DNA from: Amaranthus tricolor
Lineage: Eukaryota; Streptophyta; Magnoliopsida; Caryophyllales; Amaranthaceae
Direction: 5' to 3'
DNA length: 64,000 nt
NCBI RefSeq assembly: GCF_026212465.1
Contig: NC_080053.1
Span: 4,916,287 to 4,980,286, forward strand
How positions within the stretch are numbered: position 1 is the first letter of the stretch; each line of letters begins with the position of its first letter. This document shows positions 1-11,075 of the stretch, piece by piece. The notes under the pieces are model-generated. The model searched no databases. It worked only from the letters and a program-made list of their open reading frames with translations, and had not been told where the DNA came from. The translations under genes and the position numbers were made by a program.

Positions 1-417
1 GCCCATGCCAAGGTCTACTTAGTCTCCTACTCTGCATCATTGGCCCTGGACGATCTACATCAAGAACTCTTCCCAGAAGTGAAATTTCCTTGACATCACT
101 CTTTCGATGTATTATAAAAACAAAATAAGACGTTTTTATAACATACTCATCGATATATGCTTCGGCCATGGCTTTTCTTTCCAAATAAGAGATCCTCTTC
201 CTACTTGTAGTATTATTGATTGGAATGTCACGGGCTGCGGCGGTACCCAATAACCTTTCTCGTTTTACAACATCTGCACCCAAAAAAAGGAACTAGAAAC
301 TTGAACTTTTTTAGGAAAATGGGCAATTAGATTTAAAGAATTAGTGAAGTTTAGATTACCTGGGTAAAGAAGCCTAAATAACTGATTCTTAGGAGAAGAA
401 AAAAGTTTGTTAATCAT
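1..417 (-). pseudogene. Unrecognised three-exon gene, upstream duplicate, probably splice-damaged
   Basis: This is the upstream duplicate of the gene at 14594-15499 and matches it exon by exon. Exon 1 is 360-417 (ATG at 415-417), exon 2 is 147-273 and exon 3 is 98 down to the window edge, where the stop codon lies outside. Exon 2 has an in-frame 3-bp deletion that removes the Trp seen in the other copy. Splice sites GTAATC, TGCAG and GTATGT are still recognisable. The second intron has shrunk to about 48 nt (99-146), against about 520 nt downstream, which is shorter than plant introns usually splice. I do not recognise the protein family. The reading frame of every exon is kept, so decay seems recent or incomplete. 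The N-terminus is short and basic, as in organelle presequences, but that is only a hint. Confidence 0.5.
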
Positions 418-512
418 CACATAAACATGAGAAGAAAGGAATAGAAGTGTTTGAAGAACAACCCTAGATCATCATCACCAGCACCGGCAACGGCTAATTC
501 ATGAGGAATGGA

Positions 513-979
513 GGGCAGTGAAAAACTACCCACTACCATCATCATTCCCCTTCTTTTATGCTAATAACTACCCACTACCATCCATGATGATCTACCTCCT
601 CCTAATAAATAACTCCCTCTCTACCATTATAAATAGAGGCGGCCAGCCTCAAGTGGAGGGCAGTGAAAAAGACCACACCAAAACTCTTCTACAGTCTTTA
701 CTCACAATCCTCTTCATTAGCCTACCCAAATACTAGTAATCTTTGCCCCGACATCTACATTCCTGTGTTCAATCTCTAATCGCTTGTTCATTGGTCTCTC
801 ATCTCCGTTCTAACTTGAGCGTCGGAGGGGTTTTTCCGGGAGATTACCCCGGGCAAGGCTAACGTGTTATGTTGCAGGGATTCAGGTTACTTCCATTCAA
901 TCAATTGCTGATCTCGACAACACTTCCTCCTCAAACATTTAAAGTATCTCGTACTTCACGTTTCATTGCAGAAACACTA
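513..979 (+). repeat. LTR-like insertion in the promoter of the upstream gene copy
   Basis: This block is absent from the downstream duplicate, where the flanks are separated by only 6 bp, so it inserted after duplication or was lost from the other copy. It has a TATA-like box (TATAAATA near 630), then a pyrimidine-rich leader and the phrase TTGAGCGTCGGAGG near 816, which I associate with plant LTR retrotransposon LTRs. Two short motifs repeat inside it: GGAGGGCAGTGAAAAA at about 508 and 655, and AACTACCCACTACCAT at about 522 and 566. Element ends and target duplication are not clear, so it may be a truncated LTR. Confidence 0.5.
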
Positions 980-1811
980 TCGATCAGGACTCAGGCGGCG
1001 ACTCTTTGGGGGTGTTTGGTGGGTGGGATAAAGGGATGGGAATGGGAATTTACGTCCCAAAAAATTTATATGCCAATATTTGTTTAATGGGAATGAAAAA
1101 TGAGTATGGGATTGGGAATGAGAGTTGTCTTATGGTTTGTTTGGAAATGAAATTTTCATTTGAAAATATAAATTTGACTCAAATTTAGTGTTTGACGAAT
1201 TAAAAAAATTTTAAATTTGAATTCGAATCAAATTCACAATGGCTATAAAATGGTCAAATATGAGGATTTGAAAATGACCTCCTAAACCTTGTCATTTTCA
1301 AATTCTGAGGTCATTTTCAAATTCCATATTAATAATTTTATAATTGAAATCTATAATTTGAAATAAATTACTTGTTTCCAAACGCAATCTTAAAGAATTC
1401 TCAATAATTTATTACTTGGGGGCTAGTATTAAATGGATGGGAATTGGGTTAAAATAATAAAAGACATATTTACAAGTGATCTTGGTATTGCAAAGAACTG
1501 GTACGCATTTTTTTTCATGATTTTTTTTTCTAAATAAAGTAGGTAATAAATATGAACAATTGTGTTTGTTTTTCCTTGTAAATTATAAAATCACTACATA
1601 ATTTGTTCTTAATTATGAAAAATATAAAAGGGTCAAAATGAGGTATGTGTTGAGATGAGTCTCATGGCCAACTCCAATTAACCTTTTTACTCATGGATTT
1701 GAGGAAGATATTGTCACTATTAAGGAGGAGGGAGAGAGAAAATAGGTTAGAATGATGAAAGGTAGATGATGTTAATGTTTGAGAATTGGGGGTACTTTTG
1801 TCTTACACAGA

Positions 1812-2183
1812 ATGGATGGAGGTTTTATCAATATCAAAATTCATCATGGGGGTTCTTTTTCAAGTGATGGTGTTTTAATGTATATTGGAGGTCAAATGTC
1901 TATCTTTCGAAATTGTGATGTCGATCGACTATCCTACTTTGAGCTAGTTGACATAACCAAAGACGTAGGTTTCACTGAAGGTGATAAATTATACTACACC
2001 ATCCCTAGTTATGATCTTGACACTGGCATTGACGAAATCCATGATGATCAATCTGTCATTCAAATGTTAAAGTTTGCAAAGTCAAATACTTTCATTGAAA
2101 TTTATGTTCAAAATTTTGATCAACATGGTGTTAGTGGCAATGTTGGAGTCGGTGAAGCAAGTGAACATGTCAATAAAAATTAA
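1812..2183 (+). CDS. PB1-like domain protein of a DNA transposon
   Basis: The 123-codon frame starts MDGGFINIKIHHGG and continues with YIGGQ, then a Cys-Asp-x-Asp-x-x-SYFE motif near residue 36. This matches the PB1-like N-terminal domain found in plant MuDR-type transposase proteins, from established family knowledge. There is no zinc knuckle, DDE or SWIM domain downstream, so it is a stand-alone or truncated domain. Upstream the frame stays open to 1779 only because about 400 bp present in the duplicate (about 16402-16806, which looks like an intron ending in TTACACAG) is missing here. I chose the ATG at 1812 because the duplicate starts there. Function is unknown. Confidence 0.5.
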   Translation: MDGGFINIKIHHGGSFSSDGVLMYIGGQMSIFRNCDVDRLSYFELVDITKDVGFTEGDKLYYTIPSYDLDTGIDEIHDDQSVIQMLKFAKSNTFIEIYVQNFDQHGVSGNVGVGEASEHVNKN

Positions 2184-2350
2184 ATGAGGTACTTTTACAT
2201 AGCAGATATGACATTAAATTATTGACTTAGTGATAAAGAAACTTAATTGATAATGTTTATGAGATTGTTTGAATTTGTTGATGCATTTATTTGGTGATTT
2301 GATACTTCTGTGTGTTGTTATTTTTATAACTTATAAAAATTCATGTCAAA

Positions 2351-2920
2351 TTGTTTGGCTTCTATGTTGATATGCTACCTTTATTTATGTTATGTTTCGC
2401 TTTGTATGAAAAATGTTTCTTGTACTTTGATAAACTGGTTGAGATTTATGCTCATGATTTGGCTAGAGGATTGAAGGTAAAAGGTCCAGGGGATGAACTT
2501 GGTATGGATGAAGAACACTCCACTTGCAATCCAAATGTTGCTGGTGAACAAGTTGATGAAGATGCCAGTCAAACACCTATTCCAGGTGCCACAAAGACCA
2601 CTCCCCGTATTTCTAGGCATTCTCACAAAAGAAAGACAGCTAAATTAGATTCTTTGGAGGTAGAATTTATTCAAATATCTAAGTCAATGAATGACATTAA
2701 GAAAGCTTTTACACATGAAGTTGATGTCCAAGAAAAAAACTGTGAATCGAGGAAGAAATTATTCCAAGTTCTTTGCTCACTTCCCGACTCACCCCCGAAC
2801 AAGTTGTGAAGGCTACTCGACTTATTGGGCAAGAAGCTGCAAAATTGGACCTATTTCTCTCTATGCCTGATGACTATAAAGTGATCTTTGCTCGACAAGA
2901 AATCGATGACTCAAATTAGC
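2351..2920 (+). pseudogene. Myb/SANT-like transposon protein, frameshifted
   Basis: The first frame (2351-2809) has a weakly Myb/SANT-like stretch near LVEIYAHDLARG, a basic linker with SHKRKTAK, and a helix-rich region. After a +1 shift near 2780 the second frame continues with LTPEQVVKATRLIGQEAA and LFLSMPDDYK to a stop near 2918. That order (basic linker, helical segment, then a closing hydrophobic LFxxMPDDYK block) is typical of the Myb/SANT-like proteins that accompany plant Harbinger transposases. The frameshift makes it a pseudogene. The downstream duplicate has lost this region in the 7.4-kb deletion. Confidence 0.5.
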
Positions 2921-3569
2921 TTATTAAATATGTGGTTAAGGATGAATTCATTTTAAAGAACCAATTAGCTGTCCATTATGTTTATCCGTTAATTAAAAGT
3001 ATCTCTATTATCAAGAAAAAATTTGGTCTAATTGAAAATATTACTAATTTGAAATTTTGTAATTAGTTATAATTTTTTGGGGGTGATTATAATATTTTCT
3101 CCCTTTTTAGATGTATTGGAGCATGATATAATGTATTTTGCCTATTATAATTTTTTGTTTGCTAATTTTGATGTCGTTTTGTGTAGCGAACTATTGTTAT
3201 TTCTTATTAAACATTATTTTAAAATATGATGTGAAAAAAAAAGGTGGGAATCTTTTCTTTTTACAAAAGAGTAAATTGGTAAATTTATATTTTATTCCCA
3301 ATTTCATTCCCATCTACCGAACAAGAAATATTATCATTCTTAAATTATTCCCATAAACATACCAAACAAGGGATTGGGTTATATTTTAACAATTTCCAAC
3401 AATCAATTCCCTATCCCAATCTCATCTAAATGTCCTTAAATTCCTATTCCCACATATCAAACGCGCCCTTAGAATCTAGTGCGTTTTATGGAATTTGAAT
3501 TTCGAAGGTACGTTTTTATTTTTCTAAGTGTCAAAAAGTAATCAATTCTAATTTTAAATTGATCACTTA

Positions 3570-4285
3570 GGATTCGTCTGGAATTAAGGGAAAATGGGAG
3601 TATTAGTTAAGAGAGGTTTAAATGCTGGATACTTGAGTGTTTGGACATTGGAATAACTGTAAATAGTAATGGAGTAAATCAGTAAGTCAAAAAGAAGATT
3701 TAATATTTACTCGAGGAAATATTTTTCCCGTAAAGTTAATGCCCTTTTTCTATCTTTGAATTTATTCCAATCCATCTAGCTCTTCTTCTACATTCTTCTT
3801 TTCCTTTTCATAATACTATCCACCTTTTTCCATAAACACCATCAAAAATCTCAAATCTCCACCATTTTAATTGTTGGAAGCTTTAGAAAAAGAGAATTAA
3901 GATATAAAATATGGATTTTAAAAACAAGTTGTAGAAAATCTAAACAGAGGATTGATACTAAACCTTCTCCTCTCGAAGAAATTGATGCCACTAATGAAAG
4001 GGGTTTTGAGGTTATGAAGGTATGTTGGCTTTGTGAATGAAAATTATGTTAATTTAGTTGGTTGATTTGAAGGATTAATTGAAATGATGAAGAAAACATG
4101 TAGATATGAGAACTTAAGAACGGAAATTCTACATCAAACTTCTGATGATTTGAAAAGGAAAGAAAATTATATTTTTATTGGATGAAAATTACCAAACTAA
4201 CATTTCTCCCACTACTATATTCTGTGGGGAATTTTACTCCACAAATTTTACTGCTTTACTTTATTAGTGGAATTCAAGCGAACCC
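3570..4285. mobile_element. MITE, Harbinger-like, TTA target duplication
   Basis: TTA lies on both sides (3567-3569 and 4286-4288). The left end reads GGATTCGTCTGGAATT and the right end, on the other strand, GGGTTCGCTTGAATTCC, an imperfect inverted repeat. The 716-bp interior is AT-rich with no convincing coding region. Length, TSD and terminal guanines fit a non-autonomous PIF/Harbinger element. Confidence 0.55.
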
Positions 4286-4288
4286 TTA

Positions 4289-4877
4289 ATGTTGAAATGA
4301 TCAATTAGAGAAATGATAAATTGTATTATTGTTTTGCAAAAGATGTACTACTTATATATTATTATTAACTTTTCTTGTTTGAAATACTTACAATTAGCAG
4401 TGACATGTGTCTAATAAGTCTAAAGCTACCCCTAGAAAATAAACCTCTAATTAAATATTAAATATTAATTAATTGAATAATTTAATAGATTAAAAATATT
4501 AAAAATATAATGCTCATAATTAAATACTACTATTAAATATTAATTATTTGAAATATACTACTAAACTAATTAAATAAGAAATAAATAACATTAATAAATA
4601 ATAATTAAACATGATTTATTACAAAGTGAGACCAAATATTAAATAATAATTAAATAAATATTAATCATAAATTTATTAGCAAGAATTAATAAAATTTTAA
4701 AAAGGAACAAGTTGCACAAAAAGTGTCATTAGATCAAGGTCAAGTCGCATGTTTTTAATAACTTGCCCCTTCTCTCTATTTTCTTAAAGAAAAAAGAATA
4801 GTTTTAGATTAGAAAATACATTATTGTAGTCAACTTTTAAGATCTTTAATTAATGTTTGAGTGCAAATTTAGTTTTT
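4289..4877. other. AT-rich spacer
   Basis: Very AT-rich with many short TTAAATA/ATTAAT runs. I see no reading frame, RNA gene or element boundary here. Confidence 0.4.
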
Positions 4878-4880
4878 TTA

Positions 4881-5433
4881 CGGCCCGTTTGGTACATGGT
4901 ACTAGAGGGCGGTAATGGTAATAAAATTAAGTAATAAAAAATTTGGTTGTTTGGATGCCTTCAATGGTAATGGATGGTAATAAAATAAGGTAATGAAATT
5001 ACCAAAAAGGGCCATTTTTATTACCATCAAACAACCTGGTATTAGGCGGTAATGGTAATGAAGTATTACTATGGTAATAAAATAAAGTAATGTTGTTTCG
5101 AACTGAAGAAAAAAAATAATGAAGAAAAAAAAGGTAATGTATGTAATAATCCAAAAAAATATTATTATTAAAAAAAGAATCATTAGATAGAATAATTTAG
5201 ATATAATAATGCTTTTAGATACAAATATACAATAATGAAACAAAAGTCATTACCATTTTTTATTACTAACAACCAAATACAATCAATGGAATATTATCTT
5301 CCATTACCATTCTTTAGTCATGCACACCAAACAAAAGAATCTTCATTACCAATTCTCATATCCATTCCTTCATTACTATTGCCATTACAACATTTCATTC
5401 CCATTACTTCATTACCATCAACCAAACGGGCCG
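4881..5433. mobile_element. MITE with CGGCCCGTTTGGT ends and TTA target duplication
   Basis: Perfect 13-bp terminal inverted repeats CGGCCCGTTTGGT are flanked by TTA at 4878-4880 and 5434-5436. The arms next to them are built of degenerate GGTAATGG/GGTAATGAA units in inverted orientation, giving a partly fold-back structure of 553 bp. Small open frames inside are just low-complexity translations. This is a PIF/Harbinger-type MITE. Confidence 0.75.
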
Positions 5434-5436
5434 TTA

Positions 5437-5766
5437 GAGTTCTAAGGAGGGAGTGGCAAAGTTGAAATATTCATGTAAAAAATATTTAATTCAATCAAAG
5501 GTTAAATTAAATAAATTTACACTAGCTACAGAAGAAAAGTGAATGCTCATAAACATTTTTAATAACAAAGTAAAAAAACATAGCCATTGAAGAAGCGAAA
5601 AATTAAACTAAAGCTAATATTGATCGGATCACTTAAAACCTCAATGTCATCGACAATATAAACTAATAAATCAATCCTAATGGCCAGTGTCCGTCCACAT
5701 ATCAATCTAAGGGATACAAAATACCTCTAACTATATCTAATCCTCTGTTTCTCAAAAATGATATTC
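5437..5766. other. 3' flank of the GTPase gene
   Basis: AT-rich sequence immediately downstream (minus-strand sense) of the GTPase stop codon. It probably includes the 3' UTR. I see no separate gene. Confidence 0.35.
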
Positions 5767-8700
5767 TTAACTATATCTACTTTGGCAAGCATTATTTTTC
5801 TCTTTCTTTTGGATGTTCAACTTGTTTGAACTTTTGTCTGCCTTAGCAACAAGTTTAGAGACAGTAAAGCCCGCGACTTCAAACTGCTGCGCCTTATGAG
5901 GAATTAAGGCATTCCGAAGAAGAACATCTATTCCGTCATAACTCCAAACACTGACGGTTGCCTCTCCTTTAATGCAAATGGCAAACCAGCCGACACCTGC
6001 AGCGGCAACATCGACACAACTTGAATTCCAACTATTTCCTGCTATCTGAAACTTCTGTCTCACCCAACTACCAAGCTCTTTGACTCGGTCCTCTCTTACT
6101 GGCGGCTGAAGCAAAAGGGTGATTTTAGATGGTTCTGATTTTCCAATTGCTTGCAGAAGTATAACAGAATAAAGATATTGAACGAGAACATGAAATGAAG
6201 ATAGGATAAGTCATAAGATAGAATGATTGTAATATGTGCCCCAAAAAGAAACTAAATATAATCTCATGTTATTCAGATTAAGGTAGTAAACAGTTTTTTG
6301 AGTTGATATGATTTGGGTTCAACTTAGAACTTGGGTTATGAGTCATTCGGTTCAATTTGGTTTGGATTTCTGAACCAGTCACATCATGTCATACTCAAGT
6401 CTATTGTTAAATTAACTTATCATTATCACATTAAACATCAGTCAGATCTCTTTTAGGTTTTGGATCTGTGTTAATATTTAATCCAAATTTGATTTGGAGT
6501 TCTGAACTGTTCATGTCAAGTCATATTCCAGTTTATTGTTGATCAACTTATCATCATCAAAAAAAAAAACAACCTTACTCTGGTACAAAAAAAAAATCAA
6601 ATTTTGAGCCATGTTTAATTTTGGTCCAGATTTGGTTGTTATAGCCGGGTACAGCTCTGTTAAGTCCTGTTTGACTTGGATAAATGAGTACGAATCTCTT
6701 ACACCAGACCCAGTTACACGTACGACAACCAAATTACCTCAAGAGTTGAGCATACAAAAAGCAAATGTAGTAAATGTTTAGCAATCCATAAATTTTATTT
6801 CATGATATGAGAAGGAACAAGCAGACTTCAAAGTCATGCAAATGATTGTTTAGTTTACAGTTTGTTTAATTTTGGATTGTTTAAATGTGTAAATTGTTCT
6901 AGTGAGACTTGTTTCACTTCTAAGAAAAAATGCAAAATGCAAATGCAAAATCCTAAATTTGGATGACTGCCATTTTCATTTCGACAGCAATGTTTTACAT
7001 TACCAACACAAACAAACCAATCCAATCAAACAAAGAATTTAGGTTTACGTTTATTTACCTGTAATTGTTGACCAAAATGTTCAGTTAGCATTCTATCAGC
7101 ATTCTCTGTTTTCCCCATATGCAAGGGTAGTAGAGAAGAAGCCCACACAGTAACATAGATAGAGTCTACAGACAATTCTTCAACATCAAGCCTAGCGAGC
7201 CCAGCTATATGAATCGTGTGTCCAACCTGCAGTGGAGAAAAGGATTTAAAAGTAGGAACATAGAGAAATGTTTCCTCATTAGGTTATTAATCAAGACAAA
7301 GAGAACAAAAGGGTTTAAGCTACGCAAATTGTTGTGAAGTTAGTAACTTGGAACCATAGAAATTATAGACAAAATAAAAGAAAAAATGTTACGTTAATTT
7401 GAGTGAAGGTTGGAAAATGCACAAGTTGGAAAAATTGAAGGTTGGCATTCTGAGGATCTAAGAACAGAGAGGGTAGGCCGAAAATGATGTAGAAAATATG
7501 AGTGGAAAAATTGGGATTCACAAGATGGCAAAAGTGTATGATAATACAAATGAATAAATGAAGGGGGAGAATATATGTAGATGATCATTGGAATTAATTT
7601 TATTAGTTGTAGATAGTATTAATGGGCCAAACATAACCATTGTTGCAAACGTTTTCACGTAGAATTTTTGTTCATGTAATCAAATTCGTATTAACTCAAA
7701 GATTTCCCCTAGTTTGCAATGCACTGCAATTTGAACACCAAGTATAGTGATAAATTTGCAAGATTTCCTATGTTGTCACTTGTCACCCAAAAGTGACAGT
7801 GTGACACGCCACACATCACTCAAAATTTAGTGTCACATAAGCAAAGATCTTCACATTACACTTCCTACACCCCCAATAAACCAAAGGTTAAAACATAATC
7901 CAAGCTTAAGAAGCAGTTCAAAAGAAGTTTTTTGGCAACCACTAATACAATGAATTTGTATAATAATCTATCTCATGTGGGGCCCTAGATCATTACATAG
8001 TAAATCCGTACGGGAAATTGTGGAGGCATAGGAGGGGATCCCTAAGGAAATTGCATCGCCACTTTAGCAAGTATGATTGGGTGTTGCACACGGGGGGAGA
8101 TATGGGAAGGCAAGGGAGAGCATCTTTAAGAAATCTTTCATCATAGGACTCAAACGTGAGAGAAGTCAAGCTTTTACGCCTGTAAAATTTGGAACACGCA
8201 ATGCAACTGGCAACACAAGCAAAAAACAAAAAAAAAAAAATCAAACCTGACCTATCCAACAAGAGTCCACAAAAGTGCCACTTACAACAAGTTTCATCCA
8301 CTTGTCTTAATCACACTTTAATATAGAACAAATGTCATGATACAAGCAAGCCACCAATTACACAGCATTATCAAAGGTCTTTAAGGATGAACAAGAAAAC
8401 TGTAGTCAAATTGGCTAAAAAAAGATGTTGATGCAACAGAAAAAATAAACAGAAAATCTAACATGAGGGAATATTTTTGTAACAAATCTAAAAAGTGTTA
8501 TGTGTAACAATGGTTATTGTATAAGGCCTTGTAAGAGTCTATCAATAGAGAAGAGAGAAATAAAACTAGTATCAAGATAATTGTATGAGCTTAAAAGTGT
8601 ATGATAATCAATACAAGAAGTTCTCAATCCTAATTTCTTCTATTAGGCTCTATATGATTTTAACTCTTATTCTGCTCTTATTTTCTCTTATTATCTTTCT

Positions 8701-10359
8701 TATTCTTACTTTTTACTCTGTGGCTTCAGTGATTCAAGGCAAGGAGTCATCTTCTTGCAAAATCATCAACAACAACCATAATATTCTAGTAAGTGATCCC
8801 CATATCCATTACAAAATTTGAGGGTTAGATGAACGCAATCTTAACCTTGTTATCGATAACAAAAGATTTTTTGATTGACCATTGGTACTAAGTAGCATTT
8901 CATTCAGCTAAAGTGTAATTGATTCTTTCTTCCTGTCCTCTTCCATTATTGGTGCGACATAGAAGGAGTATACTCCAACCTATGTTACTTGGATTCGGGT
9001 TCTGATATTAGATATTGGTACGTTTCTAAGTGTCAGATACATCTAAATATTCAACTTTAAGTCTAAAACGCAGTGTCTAAATGTCATACCAATATCCAAG
9101 CATCAAGGATCAGACACGGATATGTGAAGCCAAATGAAGAGTCCGAGTAACATAAACTCCAGCAAAAACTTTGCTTGACGAAAGCAGAAAATAGCAAAAA
9201 CATGCTGTACGACAGCTACCACAAGGATTCTTGATCCATCAAAAAATAAAAATACAAAATATAAAGAAACTCCACAAATATAGTGTAGATACAAACTGAC
9301 CTTGATCCTGTAAGTCCTTGGCTTCAGTTCCTTGTTAATCTGCACAAGCTTTTGTTCCTCCCTTGTCAACCTAGTAGCTATATGATGTGGATGCAAAAGG
9401 CCTGGAGTATCAAGCAACTTTGCTTTTCCAGGAAGAATTCCTTCCAACCTTATTATCCCCAATGTAGTACCAGGTACAGGTGCCTCTGTTATAGGTGCAA
9501 CTTTTCCAGTTATATGCTTTCCAATTGCATTAATCAAAGTAGATTTTCCAGCATTTTGAGCCCCAATTGCCCACACATTACCTCTTGGCCCAACCAATCT
9601 CACCACGTCATCAATCAAATTCTTCACACCCCAATCCCTCAATGCACTAACCATATGAACACTAGTCAACTTAGTCGCACCCCCTTCTCGAGCCCTTTGC
9701 CTGATCCAATGCTCCAACTGAGTGGGCGACACTGAGCTCGGTAACAAATCAAGTTTAGATAATACCAACACAATTCTAGGGACATTTCCAGACTTTCCTT
9801 CCTTCCAGGCCAATGAATTTTCATCAATCGTGGACGAAACCAATTTGGCAACCTTTTTGGGAAATGACCCATCAAAATCAGCTGCATCAACAACCAACAA
9901 AACCACAGACCTAACCCCAGAAGCACTAGCAAGCTTCCTACCAACAGTATGATCAAAATCAAAATCCGGCAACAAATTTTCGACCGTAGCATCTTTAACC
10001 TTACCATAATGTCTTAAAGAGTGACATCTTGCACAAACAACCAACAAATCAGGGTTCAAGGGAGAGTTTTCAGGCTCTACATGCTCATTAAGAATACCCT
10101 TTTTGACTGAATTAGATGCCTGAATCTCATCAACAACAAATTTTCGACTAATGAGCGATTTGTAATTAGCATTTTTAGGCGTAGGTTGTACATAAAATCC
10201 AGGCAATTTAGGGTTAGAATCCTGCATAAGAACACCACATCCAGCGCATATTTGTCGATTTTGAGATGCAATTTCATCAAAATTGCCTTCTCTGATACAA
10301 GTATAATCCAAAGATGTAAATCTTTCTTTATTTTGTGATGAAAAGGATAAAGATAACAC
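5767..10359 (-). CDS. BPG2/YqeH-type circularly permuted GTPase, three exons
   Basis: Three exons join in phase: about 10359-9301, 7226-7059 and 6105-5767, with boundaries AAG/GTCAGT, CTGCAG/GTT, CAG/GTAAAT and TTCAG/CCG. Counting from 10359 the product is about 521 aa. It has a CxxC pair at 38-41 and another at 109-112 (zinc finger). The G motifs are in permuted order: G4 SKLD 201-204, G5 SAL 238, P-loop GAQNAGKS 266-273, PGTT 296-299 and DTPG 317-320. The C-terminal domain follows in exons 2 and 3. This is the plant family of NOA1, BPG2 and relatives, chloroplast GTPases linked to plastid rRNA maturation; BPG2-like fits best. One oddity concerns the start. The duplicate has an in-frame ATG at 17990-17992, but here the same codon is TTA and no in-frame ATG occurs back to the upstream stop. 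Either translation starts elsewhere, an upstream exon exists (a TTGTTGCAG acceptor-like site is there), or the start is lost. Confidence 0.8.
7622..8530. repeat. Possible TIR-bounded insertion in GTPase intron 1
   Basis: GGGCCAAACATAACCATTGTT near 7624 is matched in inverted orientation near 8500-8527 (AACAATGGTTATTGT, then GGCC). The shared core is about 15-20 bp with mismatches and I cannot define a target duplication. The interior shows no coding potential. It may be a non-autonomous DNA element or a chance repeat within the 2.07-kb intron. Confidence 0.3.
8981..9154. repeat. Small MITE in GTPase intron 1
   Basis: The left end TATGTTACTTGGATTC is matched by the complement of the right end, TATGTTACTCGGACTC. 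TATGTT(A/G)CTCGGACTC ends occur in abundant small plant MITEs, from general knowledge. Length is 174 bp. No exact target duplication was recognised. It lies about 150 bp from the exon 1 donor site. Confidence 0.5.
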
Positions 10360-10392
10360 GGAATGGTTTGCTATATCACCAGAAATTGAATT

Positions 10393-11075
10393 GCTCCTGC
10401 AACAAGTGGTAGATAAATTTGAATTAAAGAGATAAGCAGATAGAAAATGTTTGAATTTGTTAGATTTATGAAGAATTCAAGCTCGAGCTAGCATTTTTCA
10501 AATTTGGATTGGAGTAATTGAAATAAAAGGAAGAGGGCAGCAGGCTTGGGACCTTCATAGGCATCATAGAAGACAAAGGCGCTTCGATCTGGGGATCAAG
10601 CGTTGGCAGACAAGTACCTTTTTTTTATTAGTTATTTTAGTAGCAATTAAAAACGCACTATAATTTTTATTTTTCCCCTTTAATTAGTATCATGTGGTTT
10701 TTATGTTAAAATCAAAGAAAATGAGAATTAAGTTGGTTAATAAGACAAAAATTAATGAAGGATAATAAGATTAATTTCTATCATCCATTTGTATTTTATC
10801 TTATTCTCTTAGTACAAATTTATTTTTACGATTTAACTTTTTGGGTTTCTAGAGGGGCAAGGGGAGTACTACTCAATACTTGCTATGGGTCACTTATGAT
10901 GTAGAGAAAGTTAAGGCACTAACAGCATTGTAGACAATTGATATCAGTGTTGAAAAAGGCCGGAAACACCTCCTTATTAGAAGGAGATGCTCAGGGGATC
11001 TTTCATGCTCTTCAAAGAATCATTGAACCTCAATTTCAGGTACATTGAACTCCCAGGGTTGCTCAATAACACTAG
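10393..11075. other. Upstream flank of the GTPase gene, upstream duplicate
   Basis: Non-coding sequence colinear with 17993-18642. It includes the probable GTPase promoter (minus-strand sense). No further element was recognised. Confidence 0.35.

Larger units (their letters stand above)
1008..3468 (+). mobile_element. Harbinger-type element, upstream copy, non-autonomous
   Basis: The ends are inverted: GGGGGTGTTTGGTGG at the left and the complement of GGGCGCGTTTGAT at the right. The right flank is TTA (3469-3471). The left flank is TTT here but TTA in the duplicate at 15626-15628. A TTA target duplication and GGG..GTTTG termini fit PIF/Harbinger. No DDE transposase reading frame is visible. 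It carries a PB1-like reading frame and a Myb/SANT-like reading frame, listed separately. Because both duplicates carry it at the same position, insertion predates the duplication. Confidence 0.6.

Noticed and set aside
7394..8301. Small minus-strand frames within GTPase intron 1
   Set aside because: They are low-complexity translations with no recognisable domain and lie between two well-defined exons.
9103..9300. Extension of the GTPase frame beyond 9301
   Set aside because: The family sequence stops at RTYRIK, a GTCAGT donor follows, and the next family block continues in phase in the exon at 7226-7059. The extension also runs through a MITE.
9352..10280. Several overlapping open frames on both strands within the GTPase exon (9352-9735, 9666-10007, 9722-9952, 10077-10280)
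   Set aside because: They are other-frame translations of the conserved GTPase exon with no family features of their own.
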